NCBI RefSeq assembly: GCF_000333595.1 | Contig: NZ_BADK01000727.1 | Span: 1-45,292, forward strand | Direction of reading: 5' to 3' | DNA length: 45,292 nucleotides | From: Azospirillum sp. B506 | GTDB taxonomy: Bacteria > Pseudomonadota > Alphaproteobacteria > Azospirillales > Azospirillaceae | Shown: one piece after another, positions 32,771 through 40,738 of the stretch | Position numbering within the stretch: the stretch's first letter is position 1 | How the letters are laid out: each line of letters starts with the position of its first letter | Program-made: the position numbers and the translations under genes | The notes under the pieces: model-generated | What the model was told of the DNA's origin: nothing | The model's database searches: none | Seen by the model: only the letters and a program-made list of their open reading frames with translations

Positions 32771-34222
32771 TCAGGCCGGTTCGGCCGGCAGGAAGATCTT
32801 GCCCGGATTCATCAGCCCGTTCGGGTCGAGCATCTGCTTGATCCCGCGCATCAGCATGAGTTCGTCGGGGTTCTTGGTCCGTGCCAGCCGCTTGCGGTAG
32901 GTGTAGCCGACGCCATGCTCGGCCGTGATGCTGCCACCGAGGTCCATCGCAATGTCGTCGATGATCACGTCGATTTCGTCCGACGCCGCCTCGAACGCCT
33001 CGGCGGTGGCGAACCGCTCGTGCGGGAACAGCACGACGACATGGATGTTGCCGTCGCCGATATGGCCGACCATCATCACATTGGCGTCGGGATAGGCGGC
33101 GAGCACCGCCGCTTCGACCCGCTCGACGAAGGCCGGCTGCTCGGCGACCGGGACCGAGGTGTCGTGCGACATGGTTTTGCCGGCGAGTTTGAATTCGCCG
33201 GTGACGCCATGGCGCAGCTTCCAGATCGCCTCCTCCTGGGCGAGGCTGGAGCCGATGACGGCGTCGCTGACCAGACCGGCCTCGAAGACCTCGCCGAGGA
33301 AGGCCTCCATGTCCGCTGCGAGCGGGGCATCGGGCCGCGACTCCCCCACCTCCAGCAGCAGGTACCAGGGGGCCGGCTGGGCGAAAGGCATCATCGTGCC
33401 GGTCACATAGTTCAGCACAAAGTCCATATAGGACGAGCCGATGATCTCGAAGCTGGAGATCCGCTCGCCGAAGGTCTTGCGTGCCTGTGTGAACAGGGTC
33501 AGCGCATCCGCCACGCTCGCTATCTGCATCATCGCGATGGAGCGCGAACGGATGGCCGGGAACAGCTTCAACGACGCGGCGGTGACGATGCCGAGCGTTC
33601 CCTCGGCACCGACGAAAAGCTGCTTGAGGTCGTAGCCCGAATTGTCCTTGCGCAGCCGGCGCAGGCCGTCGAGCACCGTTCCGTCGGCCAGCACGACCTC
33701 CAGCCCGAGCACGAGCTGGCGCATGTTGCCATAGCGCAGCACGGCGATGCCGCCGGCATTGGTGGCGATGTTGCCGCCGATCTGGCAGCTGCCCTCGGCG
33801 CCGAGGCTCAGCGGGAACAGCAGCCCGTCACGGGCGGCCGCCGCCTGGATCTCGGCGAGGATGCAGCCCGCCTCCACCGTGATCGTCTCCTCTGCGGCGG
33901 AGACCGCACGGATCCGGTTCATGCGGTCGAGACGCAGGACGATGCTCGGCCGCGGTCCCATCGGCGTGGCGGCGCCGCACAGGCCGGTGTTGCCGCCCTG
34001 CGGCACGATGGCGACCCCGGCCGCGGCACAGGCCTTCACCACGCGGGACACTTCCGCCGTGTTCGCCGGCTTGACCACCGCCAACGCCTGGCCGGTGTAG
34101 CGGCCGCGGTGGTCGGTGAGGAAAGCAGCGGTGTCGGCGGCGGCGGTGACGACATACCGCTCCCCGACGATCGAGGCCAATTCGGCAAGAAAGGTGTCGG
34201 CAAGACAGGCATCGTAGGACAT
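32771..34222 (-). CDS. FAD-linked D-2-hydroxyacid dehydrogenase (GlcD/D-2-hydroxyglutarate dehydrogenase-like)
   Basis: A 483-residue VAO-family flavoprotein. The N-terminal FAD-binding domain has VPQGGNTGLCGAATP and GAEGSCQIGGNIATNAGG. The C-terminal FAD-oxidase domain has HIGDGNIHVVVLF and AEHGVGYTYRKRL, whose His residues bind the metal and substrate carboxylate in D-2-hydroxyglutarate and D-lactate dehydrogenases. It should oxidise a D-2-hydroxy acid and pass electrons to a flavoprotein or quinone. It lies between the Pot-type binding protein and the DAO-type oxidase (39-bp gap), so it presumably acts in the same pathway. The start is the ATG at 34222 with a weak ribosome site. Confidence 0.9.
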   Translation of the reverse strand: MSYDACLADTFLAELASIVGERYVVTAAADTAAFLTDHRGRYTGQALAVVKPANTAEVSRVVKACAAAGVAIVPQGGNTGLCGAATPMGPRPSIVLRLDRMNRIRAVSAAEETITVEAGCILAEIQAAAARDGLLFPLSLGAEGSCQIGGNIATNAGGIAVLRYGNMRQLVLGLEVVLADGTVLDGLRRLRKDNSGYDLKQLFVGAEGTLGIVTAASLKLFPAIRSRSIAMMQIASVADALTLFTQARKTFGERISSFEIIGSSYMDFVLNYVTGTMMPFAQPAPWYLLLEVGESRPDAPLAADMEAFLGEVFEAGLVSDAVIGSSLAQEEAIWKLRHGVTGEFKLAGKTMSHDTSVPVAEQPAFVERVEAAVLAAYPDANVMMVGHIGDGNIHVVVLFPHERFATAEAFEAASDEIDVIIDDIAMDLGGSITAEHGVGYTYRKRLARTKNPDELMLMRGIKQMLDPNGLMNPGKIFLPAEPA

Positions 34223-34286
34223 GGCATTCGCACCGATGGCAGCGGCAAGGGTGAAGAGCGAGACGGAGGCCGGAACCCGCCGGCGG

Positions 34287-35354
34287 TCAGGTCAGCATCC
34301 ACTCGGCATAGCGTTTCTGCATCGCCGTGTAGTTCTCGCTCCACCAGTGGGAGTCGACGATCACGTTCTTGCCGTTGGTGAGGTCGGGCAGATACTGGCT
34401 GGCCGGCCCGGCTTTCACCTCGTCCAGAGCCGCGACGCTGTTCGGCAGGTAGTAGCCGCGCGTCGCCCAGGCGACCTGACGGTCGGGCCGCAGGCAGAAG
34501 TCGATGAAGCGCATCGCCGCCTCCTTGTTCTTCGTGCCCTTGGGAACGGCGAAATAGTCGAGCGAATTGATCGTCTGCGCGAAGGAGAAGTCCAGGCTGG
34601 CGCCCGCCTTCTGGGCCGACTTCACCCGGTTGAAATAGCTGTAGGAGAAATCGGCCTCACCCTGGACGATGGCATTCACCTGATCGGGGGTGGTGGCCGC
34701 CCATTTGCTGACATGCGGCTTGATGCGGTCGAGCATGCGGAACGCCCGTTCGACGTCGAGCGGATAGAGATCCTTCGGCGCGACGCCGTCGGCGATCAGC
34801 GCCGCTTCCAGCGTTTCCGACGCCAGCGACCGCATCACCCGGCGGCCGGGGAAGCGCGCGATGTCGTAGAAACCGGCGAAATCGACGGGATGCTTTCCGT
34901 CGGGAGAGCGCTTGCCGTCCCAGACCAGCCCGCCGCTGTAGAGATAGAGCGGCATATAGTCGGCGGCCGGAGCCTGCACCAGCGGACCGGGCTTGACGAT
35001 CGAGAGGTCGAGCTCCTCCCACAGTTTGTCGCGGGCGCCGGAGGTGGCGAAGGCGGCGGGGGCATCGATGACGTCCCACTGCACGGCCTTGCTCTGCACC
35101 TGCGCCTTCACTTTGGCCATGTCGCCGTTGTCGACCAGCACGACCTTGATGCCGGTCTCCTGGGTGAAGGGATCGGCGAAGATTTCGCGCACCATCTTGT
35201 TGTAGTCGCCGCCCCAGGAGGTGACGGTGAGGGTGGTGTCGGCGGCATGGGCGCGGCGGGAGAAGACCGCCGGGGCCGCCACCAGGCCCGCGAGGCCGGC
35301 AGCACCACCCTTCAGCAGCCCGCGCCGCGAAGTCAGGAACGTCGTCTTGGTCAT
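34287..35354 (-). CDS. ABC transporter substrate-binding protein, spermidine/putrescine type (PotD-like)
   Basis: A 355-residue binding protein. A Tat-like signal (TSRRGLLKGGAAGLAGLVAA) ends at AHA, and the mature protein starts TTLTVTSWGGDYNKM as in extracellular family 1/polyamine-type binding proteins. The ATG at 35354 follows GAGGGGGAA at good spacing and is preferred to the in-frame GTG at 35360. It is the fourth gene of the leftward operon, 47 bp after the ATPase. The pocket cannot be read to a ligand; this class takes polyamines, GABA, amino acids and some opines. Confidence 0.92.
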   Translation of the reverse strand: MTKTTFLTSRRGLLKGGAAGLAGLVAAPAVFSRRAHAADTTLTVTSWGGDYNKMVREIFADPFTQETGIKVVLVDNGDMAKVKAQVQSKAVQWDVIDAPAAFATSGARDKLWEELDLSIVKPGPLVQAPAADYMPLYLYSGGLVWDGKRSPDGKHPVDFAGFYDIARFPGRRVMRSLASETLEAALIADGVAPKDLYPLDVERAFRMLDRIKPHVSKWAATTPDQVNAIVQGEADFSYSYFNRVKSAQKAGASLDFSFAQTINSLDYFAVPKGTKNKEAAMRFIDFCLRPDRQVAWATRGYYLPNSVAALDEVKAGPASQYLPDLTNGKNVIVDSHWWSENYTAMQKRYAEWMLT

Positions 35355-35401
35355 GGGCACTTCCCCCTCGTTTGTTCGGCAGTGGTGAATGGCGGTCCGC
35401 G

Positions 35402-36499
35402 TCAGCGGGTCGGCGGCGATGGAAGCAGGCGGGCGTGGTCCAGAGTCCAGCTGGCGCGGACCGTCTCGTCGCGGCGGGCGCCGGCCCGGCCCGGCTGGTT
35501 GAGTTCCTGGACGATGACCGTGCTGCCGTCGGTACAGCGCACGAAATGCCGCACCACCCCGCCCAGCAGGATCGAATCCTCGATCCGCCCGGCGATGCTG
35601 GTGGAATCGGCACGGTCGGTCAGCGTCATGTTCTCCGGCCGGACCAGCAGGACGCCGCGCTCGCCGGGCTTGAACGGCCGGTCGGGCGCCGGTACCGGAA
35701 AGGCGCCGAGCGCGGTCTTCAGCGTGACGGTGCCACCCTCCCCCGCCGCGATCTCGCCGGGGATCAGGTTGGAGCTGCCGATGAACTCGGCGCTGAACAC
35801 GGTCTCCGGCTTGAAATAGAGGGTGTCGGGCTGTCCCTGCTGCTCGATCCGGCCGCCGTTCATCAGGACGATGCGGTCCGACATCGTCAGCGCCTCGTCC
35901 TGGTCGTGCGTCACGTAGAGCATGGTGATGCCAAGCTCGGCATGGAGCCGCTTGATCTCCAGCTGCATCTGCTCGCGCAGCTTCTTGTCGAGCGCACCGA
36001 GCGGCTCGTCCATCAGGATCAGCGCCGGATTGTAGACGATGCAGCGGGCGAGCGAGACGCGCTGCTGCTGGCCGCCCGACAGTTCGCGCGGCTTGCGGCC
36101 GGCGACATGGCCGAGCTGGATCAGGTCGAGCACCCCGGTGACCTTGCGCCGGATCTCGTCCTTGGGCAGGCCGCGCACCTGCAGCGGAAAGGCGATGTTC
36201 TCGAACACCGTCATGTGCGGCATCAGCGCGTAGTTCTGGAACACCATGCCCAGGCCGCGCCGGTTGGTCGGCAGGGTGGTGGTGTCGCGGCCGTCGATGA
36301 TGATCCGGCCGGAACTCGGCATGATCATACCGGCGATCAGGTTGAGCAGGGTCGACTTGCCCGAGCCGCTCGGCCCCAGCAGCGTGACGAACTCGCCCTT
36401 GGCGATCGACAGGTCGATGCTGTGCAGGGCCTCGAACTCGCCGTAGCGTTTCGTGACGGCTTGGAGCTGGACCATGGCGGAAGCGGACGGAGCGTTCAT
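35402..36499 (-). CDS. ABC transporter ATP-binding protein, PotA-like
   Basis: A 365-residue ATPase. Walker A GPSGSGKST (42-50), the Q-loop region GMVFQNYALMPHMTVFENIA, signature LSGGQQQRVSLARC and Walker B LILMDEPLGALD are intact, and a C-terminal TOBE domain (VLLVRPENMTL) matches PotA/FbpC-type proteins. The ATG overlaps the PotC-like stop by 4 bp (ATGA, 36496-36499). The signature ends ARC where most relatives have ARAL. Confidence 0.93.
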   Translation of the reverse strand: MNAPSASAMVQLQAVTKRYGEFEALHSIDLSIAKGEFVTLLGPSGSGKSTLLNLIAGMIMPSSGRIIIDGRDTTTLPTNRRGLGMVFQNYALMPHMTVFENIAFPLQVRGLPKDEIRRKVTGVLDLIQLGHVAGRKPRELSGGQQQRVSLARCIVYNPALILMDEPLGALDKKLREQMQLEIKRLHAELGITMLYVTHDQDEALTMSDRIVLMNGGRIEQQGQPDTLYFKPETVFSAEFIGSSNLIPGEIAAGEGGTVTLKTALGAFPVPAPDRPFKPGERGVLLVRPENMTLTDRADSTSIAGRIEDSILLGGVVRHFVRCTDGSTVIVQELNQPGRAGARRDETVRASWTLDHARLLPSPPTR

Positions 36500-37302
36500 G
36501 AGTGCGCCTCGGTCTTGCGCTGCAGGGCGATGATTCCCAGAGCGATGAGCAACGACAGGACGGTGAGCAGCGTCGACACCGCGGCCAGAACCGGCGTCAG
36601 TTCCCAGCGGATGGAGCTGTACATCTTGACCGGCAGCGTCATGGCGTCGGTGCCGGTCAGGAAATAGGCGACGACGACCTCGTCCAGAGACATCAGGAAG
36701 GCGAAGAGCGCGCCGACGGCGATGGCCGGCCCGAGCTGGGGCAGTACCACGCGAAAGAACACCACCCGCCGCGACGCCCCCATGATCGAGGCCACGGTCT
36801 CCAGCGCGATGTCCGAATGCTGCAGTCCCGACATCACCGAGATCATGATGTAGGGCGTGGTCAACATGACATGGGCCAGGACGACGCCGGCGGTGGTGTC
36901 GAGCAACCCCCAGTTGGAGAATTGCAGGTAGAGGCCGAGGCCGAGGACGATGACCGGCACCAGCATCGGCATCATGAAGAGGCCGCGCAGCAGGCCCCGG
37001 CCGGGCAGTTCCGACCGCGCCAGCGCATAGGCGGCCGGCACCGCGAGCAGCAGGGCGATCACCGTGGTGGCGACGGCGACGAGAAGGCTCTGCACCATCG
37101 ATCCCCACCAGGCCGGGTCGGTGAAGAACTGCCGATAAAGCCCGAGGGAGAATTCACGCGGCGGGAACTCGATCTGTCCGGAATTGCCGAAGGAGATCGG
37201 CACCACGATCAGGCTTGGGATCAGCAGGAAGAGATAGCAGAGCCAGGCGGCGACGGTGACGATGCGGCGGGCGACATCGCTGGAGCCGAACAGCGGGTTC
37301 AT
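36496..37302 (-). CDS. ABC transporter permease, PotC-like
   Basis: A 268-residue permease with about six membrane helices and the ATPase-contact loop LETVASIMGASRRVVFFRVV. The first helix (AWLCYLFLLIPSLIVVPISF) followed by a periplasmic loop with PPREFSLGLYRQFF is typical of PotC/YdcV. It overlaps both neighbours by 4 bp, showing tight translational coupling. Confidence 0.93.
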   Translation of the reverse strand: MNPLFGSSDVARRIVTVAAWLCYLFLLIPSLIVVPISFGNSGQIEFPPREFSLGLYRQFFTDPAWWGSMVQSLLVAVATTVIALLLAVPAAYALARSELPGRGLLRGLFMMPMLVPVIVLGLGLYLQFSNWGLLDTTAGVVLAHVMLTTPYIMISVMSGLQHSDIALETVASIMGASRRVVFFRVVLPQLGPAIAVGALFAFLMSLDEVVVAYFLTGTDAMTLPVKMYSSIRWELTPVLAAVSTLLTVLSLLIALGIIALQRKTEAHS

Positions 37303-38159
37303 GCCGGACCTCCCGACAGGCCGCCGCGCACCCGTCCGAGCATCGCCACCAGCAGGCCGGAAATCGCCAGCAGCGCCATGGCCGTCGCCGAGGCGGCGGT
37401 CCAGTCCAGCGTCTGGCGGGTGTAGAAATCGACGAGGTTGGCAACCATCATGTCCTGCCGCCCGCCGAGCAGGGCCGGCGTGATGTACATGCCGATCGAC
37501 AGTGTCACGTTGATCAGCACCCCGGCGACGACGCCCGGCATGCTGAGCGGCAGGATGATCTTCCAGAAGATGCGCAGCGAGCCGGCGCCCATCGTCTCGG
37601 CGGCGAGGATGAGCCGGCGGTCCAGCGCCAGCAGGCTGCCGAGGATCGACAGGATCATGAAGGGCAGCAGGAAATTGATCATGCCCAGCACCACCCCGAC
37701 GCGGTTGAACATCATCGGCAGGTTGATCTGGCCGCCGCTGAGGAAGCCCAGCAGCTGGTTGAGCAGCCCCTGGTTGCCGAACACCGCGACCAGCGCGAAA
37801 CTCTTGACCAGGATGCTGGTCCAGAACGGCAGCATCACCATCACCAGGCAGGCCGTCCGCCGCCGCGGCGGCTGGGCCGCCAGATGCATGGCCACCGGAT
37901 AGCCGAAGACCAGGCTGACCAGCGTGCCGGTGATGGCGATCTCGAAGGTGTTGCGCAGGACCTTGAGGAACAGGGTGCTCGACGCCAGCTCGGCATAGGC
38001 GCGCAAGGAGAGCTGGCCGTCATAGAGACTGGTCCACAGCGTGAGGCCCAGCGGATAAAGCAGGATGGCGAACATCAGAACGGTCAGGGGGGCCAGAAGC
38101 ACTATCGCCGACCAGGGACCGAGACCCGATGCGCCCGTTGCGGTGGATGAACTGGTCAA
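37299..38159 (-). CDS. ABC transporter permease, PotB-like (TTG start)
   Basis: A 286-residue permease, first gene of the six-gene operon. Helix 1 (IVLLAPLTVLMFAILLYPLG), the WTSILVKSFALVAVFGNQGL segment and the loop LAAETMGAGSLRIFWKIILP identify PotB/YdcU-type proteins. No ATG is present near the N terminus; the TTG at 38159, nine bases after AAGGA, is the best start. The promoter region immediately upstream contains the CTGAAA-type boxes. Confidence 0.91.
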   Translation of the reverse strand: MTSSSTATGASGLGPWSAIVLLAPLTVLMFAILLYPLGLTLWTSLYDGQLSLRAYAELASSTLFLKVLRNTFEIAITGTLVSLVFGYPVAMHLAAQPPRRRTACLVMVMLPFWTSILVKSFALVAVFGNQGLLNQLLGFLSGGQINLPMMFNRVGVVLGMINFLLPFMILSILGSLLALDRRLILAAETMGAGSLRIFWKIILPLSMPGVVAGVLINVTLSIGMYITPALLGGRQDMMVANLVDFYTRQTLDWTAASATAMALLAISGLLVAMLGRVRGGLSGGPA

Positions 38160-38225
38160 CGCAGCACGTCCTTCAGTTCCGGCACGGGATCCGGGGGCGC
38201 CCTCGGCGCGCCCCGGCGGGGAATA

Positions 38226-38284
38226 CTGAAACTATGAGCGCCAATTTTCAGCGGGGCAACGCCTATTTTCAATATTCTGAAATT
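38226..38284. promoter_or_regulatory. Four CTGAAA-type boxes on the Pot operon promoter
   Basis: The boxes are CTGAAACT (38226-38233), ATTTTCAG (38244-38251), ATTTTCAA (38265-38272) and CTGAAATT (38277-38284). The first and second are inverted, as are the third and fourth. A candidate minus-strand promoter, TTGCCC (38259-38254) and CATAGT (38236-38231) with a 17-bp spacer, contains the second box in its spacer, suggesting repression by the adjacent HTH-cupin protein. Confidence 0.5.
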
Positions 38285-38325
38285 ATTGGCGTCACCGAAG
38301 GCGGACGGACGGCCGACGTTCCGGA

Positions 38326-38955
38326 TCAGATGTCGGCGTTCACCCAGAAGACCGTGGCCGGCCGCGCACTGCTGTTGGCGAAGCGGTGCGGCTTGTCGCT
38401 CGGGAAGGCGAAACAGTCGCCTTCGTAGAGCATGAAGGTCTCGCCCTCGATCTGCAGCTCCAGCGAGCCCGACAGGATAAAGCCGATCTCCTCGCCCTTG
38501 TGCGTATAAGGCTGCGCGCCGGAACTGCAGCCCGGCTGGATCGCCATGAAGAAGCCGCGCAGCCGCTTGCTCGCGACCGGAGAGGCGACGTCCTTGCGGA
38601 TGCCGTCGAGGTCGAGCAGCTGCGACCGCTCCCCGGCCCGTACGATATAACGGCTTTCGGTGTTCTTCGAGGATGACGGGTCGATCAGCCAGGCCGGCAT
38701 GACCCCGAAGGCGGCGGCAACCGTGTAGACGGTGCGCACCGTCGGCGACACCAGCCCGCGCTCCAACTGCGACAGCGTGCCGATCGACACCCCGGTCGCC
38801 TTCGCGAGATCCGTCAGAGTCATGCCGGCCTTGAGCCGCAGATCCCGGATCCGCTGCCCGAGCTTCTGCGTCTCTTCATCCACATTGGCGCCGACGTTGG
38901 CAGCGCTCGCCTGGGCGCGCTCGGCGCCGTCCTCAGCGGTCTTCGTGTGCGGCAT
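38326..38955 (-). CDS. HTH-cupin transcriptional regulator (PuuR-like)
   Basis: A 209-residue regulator. A Cro/CI-type helix-turn-helix lies at about 34-88 (LGQRIRDLRLKAGMTLTDLA, then GVSIGTLSQLERGLVSP), and a cupin ligand domain at about 130-209 (GEEIGFILSGSLELQIEGET, then CFAFPSDKPHRFAN). This domain pair is typical of PuuR and similar local repressors that sense small metabolites. It lies between the Pot-type operon and the divergent aldehyde dehydrogenase; both flanking control regions hold CTGAAA/TTTCAG boxes. The start is the ATG at 38955; upstream extension has no support. Confidence 0.93.
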   Translation of the reverse strand: MPHTKTAEDGAERAQASAANVGANVDEETQKLGQRIRDLRLKAGMTLTDLAKATGVSIGTLSQLERGLVSPTVRTVYTVAAAFGVMPAWLIDPSSSKNTESRYIVRAGERSQLLDLDGIRKDVASPVASKRLRGFFMAIQPGCSSGAQPYTHKGEEIGFILSGSLELQIEGETFMLYEGDCFAFPSDKPHRFANSSARPATVFWVNADI

Positions 38956-39037
38956 CGATGTGGCGCATCCGTTCGTCTGATCGGGACCGATGCCATTGCA
39001 GCGGCAGCCCCATAATGATCGCCAGGATAGCAACCGG

Positions 39038-39075
39038 TTTCAGCACTGTCAGTTCATTTTTCAGAAAACGAAAAA
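39038..39075. promoter_or_regulatory. TTTCAG and TTTTCAGAAAA boxes upstream of the aldehyde dehydrogenase
   Basis: TTTCAG lies at 39038-39043, the odd-centre palindrome TTTTCAGAAAA at 39058-39068, and TTTTTC (39057-39062) / GAAAAA (39070-39075) form a wider dyad. The core matches the boxes at 38226-38284. Located between the divergent HTH-cupin and aldehyde dehydrogenase genes. Confidence 0.5.
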
Positions 39076-39172
39076 TTTGCGGTGGAGCGATCCCTCCCGA
39101 TCACCTATCATTCCATCATCCGACGATGGCCGAACGGCCCCTCACCGACCCCCCCTGGTGGAAAGAGATCCC

Positions 39173-40660
39173 ATGTCAGCGACGATCGATTGGCACGCCC
39201 GCGCCGCCGCGCTGAGCGTCAACGGCAGCGCCTTCGTGGATGGACGCCATGTCCAGGCCCGATCCGGCAAGACCTTCGATTGCGTCAATCCGGCGACCGG
39301 CAAAATCCTGGCGCAAGTCGCCGCCTGCGACGCCGAGGACGTCGACCAGGCGGTCGCCGCTGCGCGCAAGGCCTTCGAGTCCGGGGTCTGGTCGCGCATG
39401 GCGCCGCGCGACCGCAAGAAGCGCCTTGCCGCCTTCGCCGACCTGATCACCGCCAACACGGAAGAGCTGGCGCTGCTCGAAACCCTCGACATGGGGAAGC
39501 CGATCCGCGACAGCCTCTCGGTCGACCTGCCGCTGTCGGCGCAATGCATCGACTGGTATGCCGAAGCCATCGACAAGCTCTATGACGAAATCGCGCCGAC
39601 CGCGCCGACCGCGGTCTCGCTGATCCGCCGCGAGCCGCTCGGCGTCGTCGCCGCGGTGGTGCCGTGGAACTTTCCGCTGCTGATGGCCGCCTGGAAGCTC
39701 GGCCCGATCCTCGCCGCCGGCAATTCGGTGATCCTGAAACCGGCGGAGCAGTCGCCGCTCACCGCCATCAAGCTCGGCGAGCTTGCCGCGGCGGCCGGCA
39801 TTCCCGACGGCGTGTTCAACGTGCTTCCCGGCTTCGGCGAGACCGCCGGACGGGCACTCGGCCTGCATATGGACGTCGACGCGGTGGCCTTCACCGGCTC
39901 GACCGAAGTCGGGAAATACTTCCTCCAATATTCCGGCCAGTCCAACATGAAGCGGGTCGGGCTGGAATGCGGCGGCAAGAGCCCGAACATCATCCTGGCC
40001 GACGCCCCCGACCTCGATGCGGCGGCGACCGCGGCGGCCTGGGGCATCTTCTATAACCAGGGAGAGGTCTGCAACGCCGGTTCGCGCCTGATCGTCGAGC
40101 GCAGCGTCAAGGACGAGGTGGTCGAAAAGGTGATTGCGGTCGGCAGCGCCATCAAGGTCGGCGACCCGCTCGACCCGGCGACGGAGATGGGCGCCATGGT
40201 CGATGCCCGGCAGGCCGACCGCGTCATGGAGTATATCGAGACGGGCAAGGCGGAGGGCGCCACCCTGCGGCTCGGCGGCAAGCGCATCGCGTCGGATGGC
40301 TGTTTCATCGAGGCAACGCTGTTCGACGACGTCACCGGCGGCATGACCATCGCCCGCGAGGAGATTTTCGGCCCGGTGCTGGCAACCATTGCCGCAGCCG
40401 ACGTCGACGACGCGATCCGCATCGGCAACGACACGAGCTATGGCTTGGCCGCGGCGGTCTGGACGCGCGACATCAACACCGCCTTCAAGGCGTCCTCCGC
40501 GCTGCGCGCCGGCGTGGTCTGGGTCAACTGCTTCGACCATGGCGACATCTCTTCGCCCTTCGGCGGGTTCAAGCAATCCGGCTTCGGACGGGACAAGTCG
40601 CTGCACGCGCTTGAGAAATACACCGAACTGAAGGCGACCTGGATCCATCTCGGCCGCTGA
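39173..40660 (+). CDS. NAD(P)-dependent aldehyde dehydrogenase (PuuC-like)
   Basis: A 495-residue ALDH superfamily enzyme. Catalytic Cys300 (NQGEVCNAGSRL) and general-base Glu265 (LECGGKSPNI) are present, as is the cofactor region VVPWNFPLLMAAWKLGPILA. The C-terminal SPFGGFKQSGFGRDKSLHAL is like gamma-glutamyl-gamma-aminobutyraldehyde dehydrogenase PuuC and related amino-aldehyde dehydrogenases. With the DAO-type oxidase and Pot-type importer it fits oxidation of an amine-derived aldehyde to an acid. The start is the ATG at 39173 with a weak AGAG. It is followed 78 bp later by the second DapA-family gene. Confidence 0.92.
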   Translation: MSATIDWHARAAALSVNGSAFVDGRHVQARSGKTFDCVNPATGKILAQVAACDAEDVDQAVAAARKAFESGVWSRMAPRDRKKRLAAFADLITANTEELALLETLDMGKPIRDSLSVDLPLSAQCIDWYAEAIDKLYDEIAPTAPTAVSLIRREPLGVVAAVVPWNFPLLMAAWKLGPILAAGNSVILKPAEQSPLTAIKLGELAAAAGIPDGVFNVLPGFGETAGRALGLHMDVDAVAFTGSTEVGKYFLQYSGQSNMKRVGLECGGKSPNIILADAPDLDAAATAAAWGIFYNQGEVCNAGSRLIVERSVKDEVVEKVIAVGSAIKVGDPLDPATEMGAMVDARQADRVMEYIETGKAEGATLRLGGKRIASDGCFIEATLFDDVTGGMTIAREEIFGPVLATIAAADVDDAIRIGNDTSYGLAAAVWTRDINTAFKASSALRAGVVWVNCFDHGDISSPFGGFKQSGFGRDKSLHALEKYTELKATWIHLGR

Positions 40661-40738
40661 CGCCAGATCCGCGAGGGAGGGGCTGCACACCCCGCCGCCT
40701 CTCCCGCCCTTCCGGATTCGCTTGAGGAGACCCTGCCC

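Noticed and set aside
31460-34381. 973-codon open frame on the plus strand
   Set aside because: It lies opposite two well-supported flavoprotein genes, is His/Arg/Gly-rich with no recognisable motif, and results from high GC leaving the antisense frame open.
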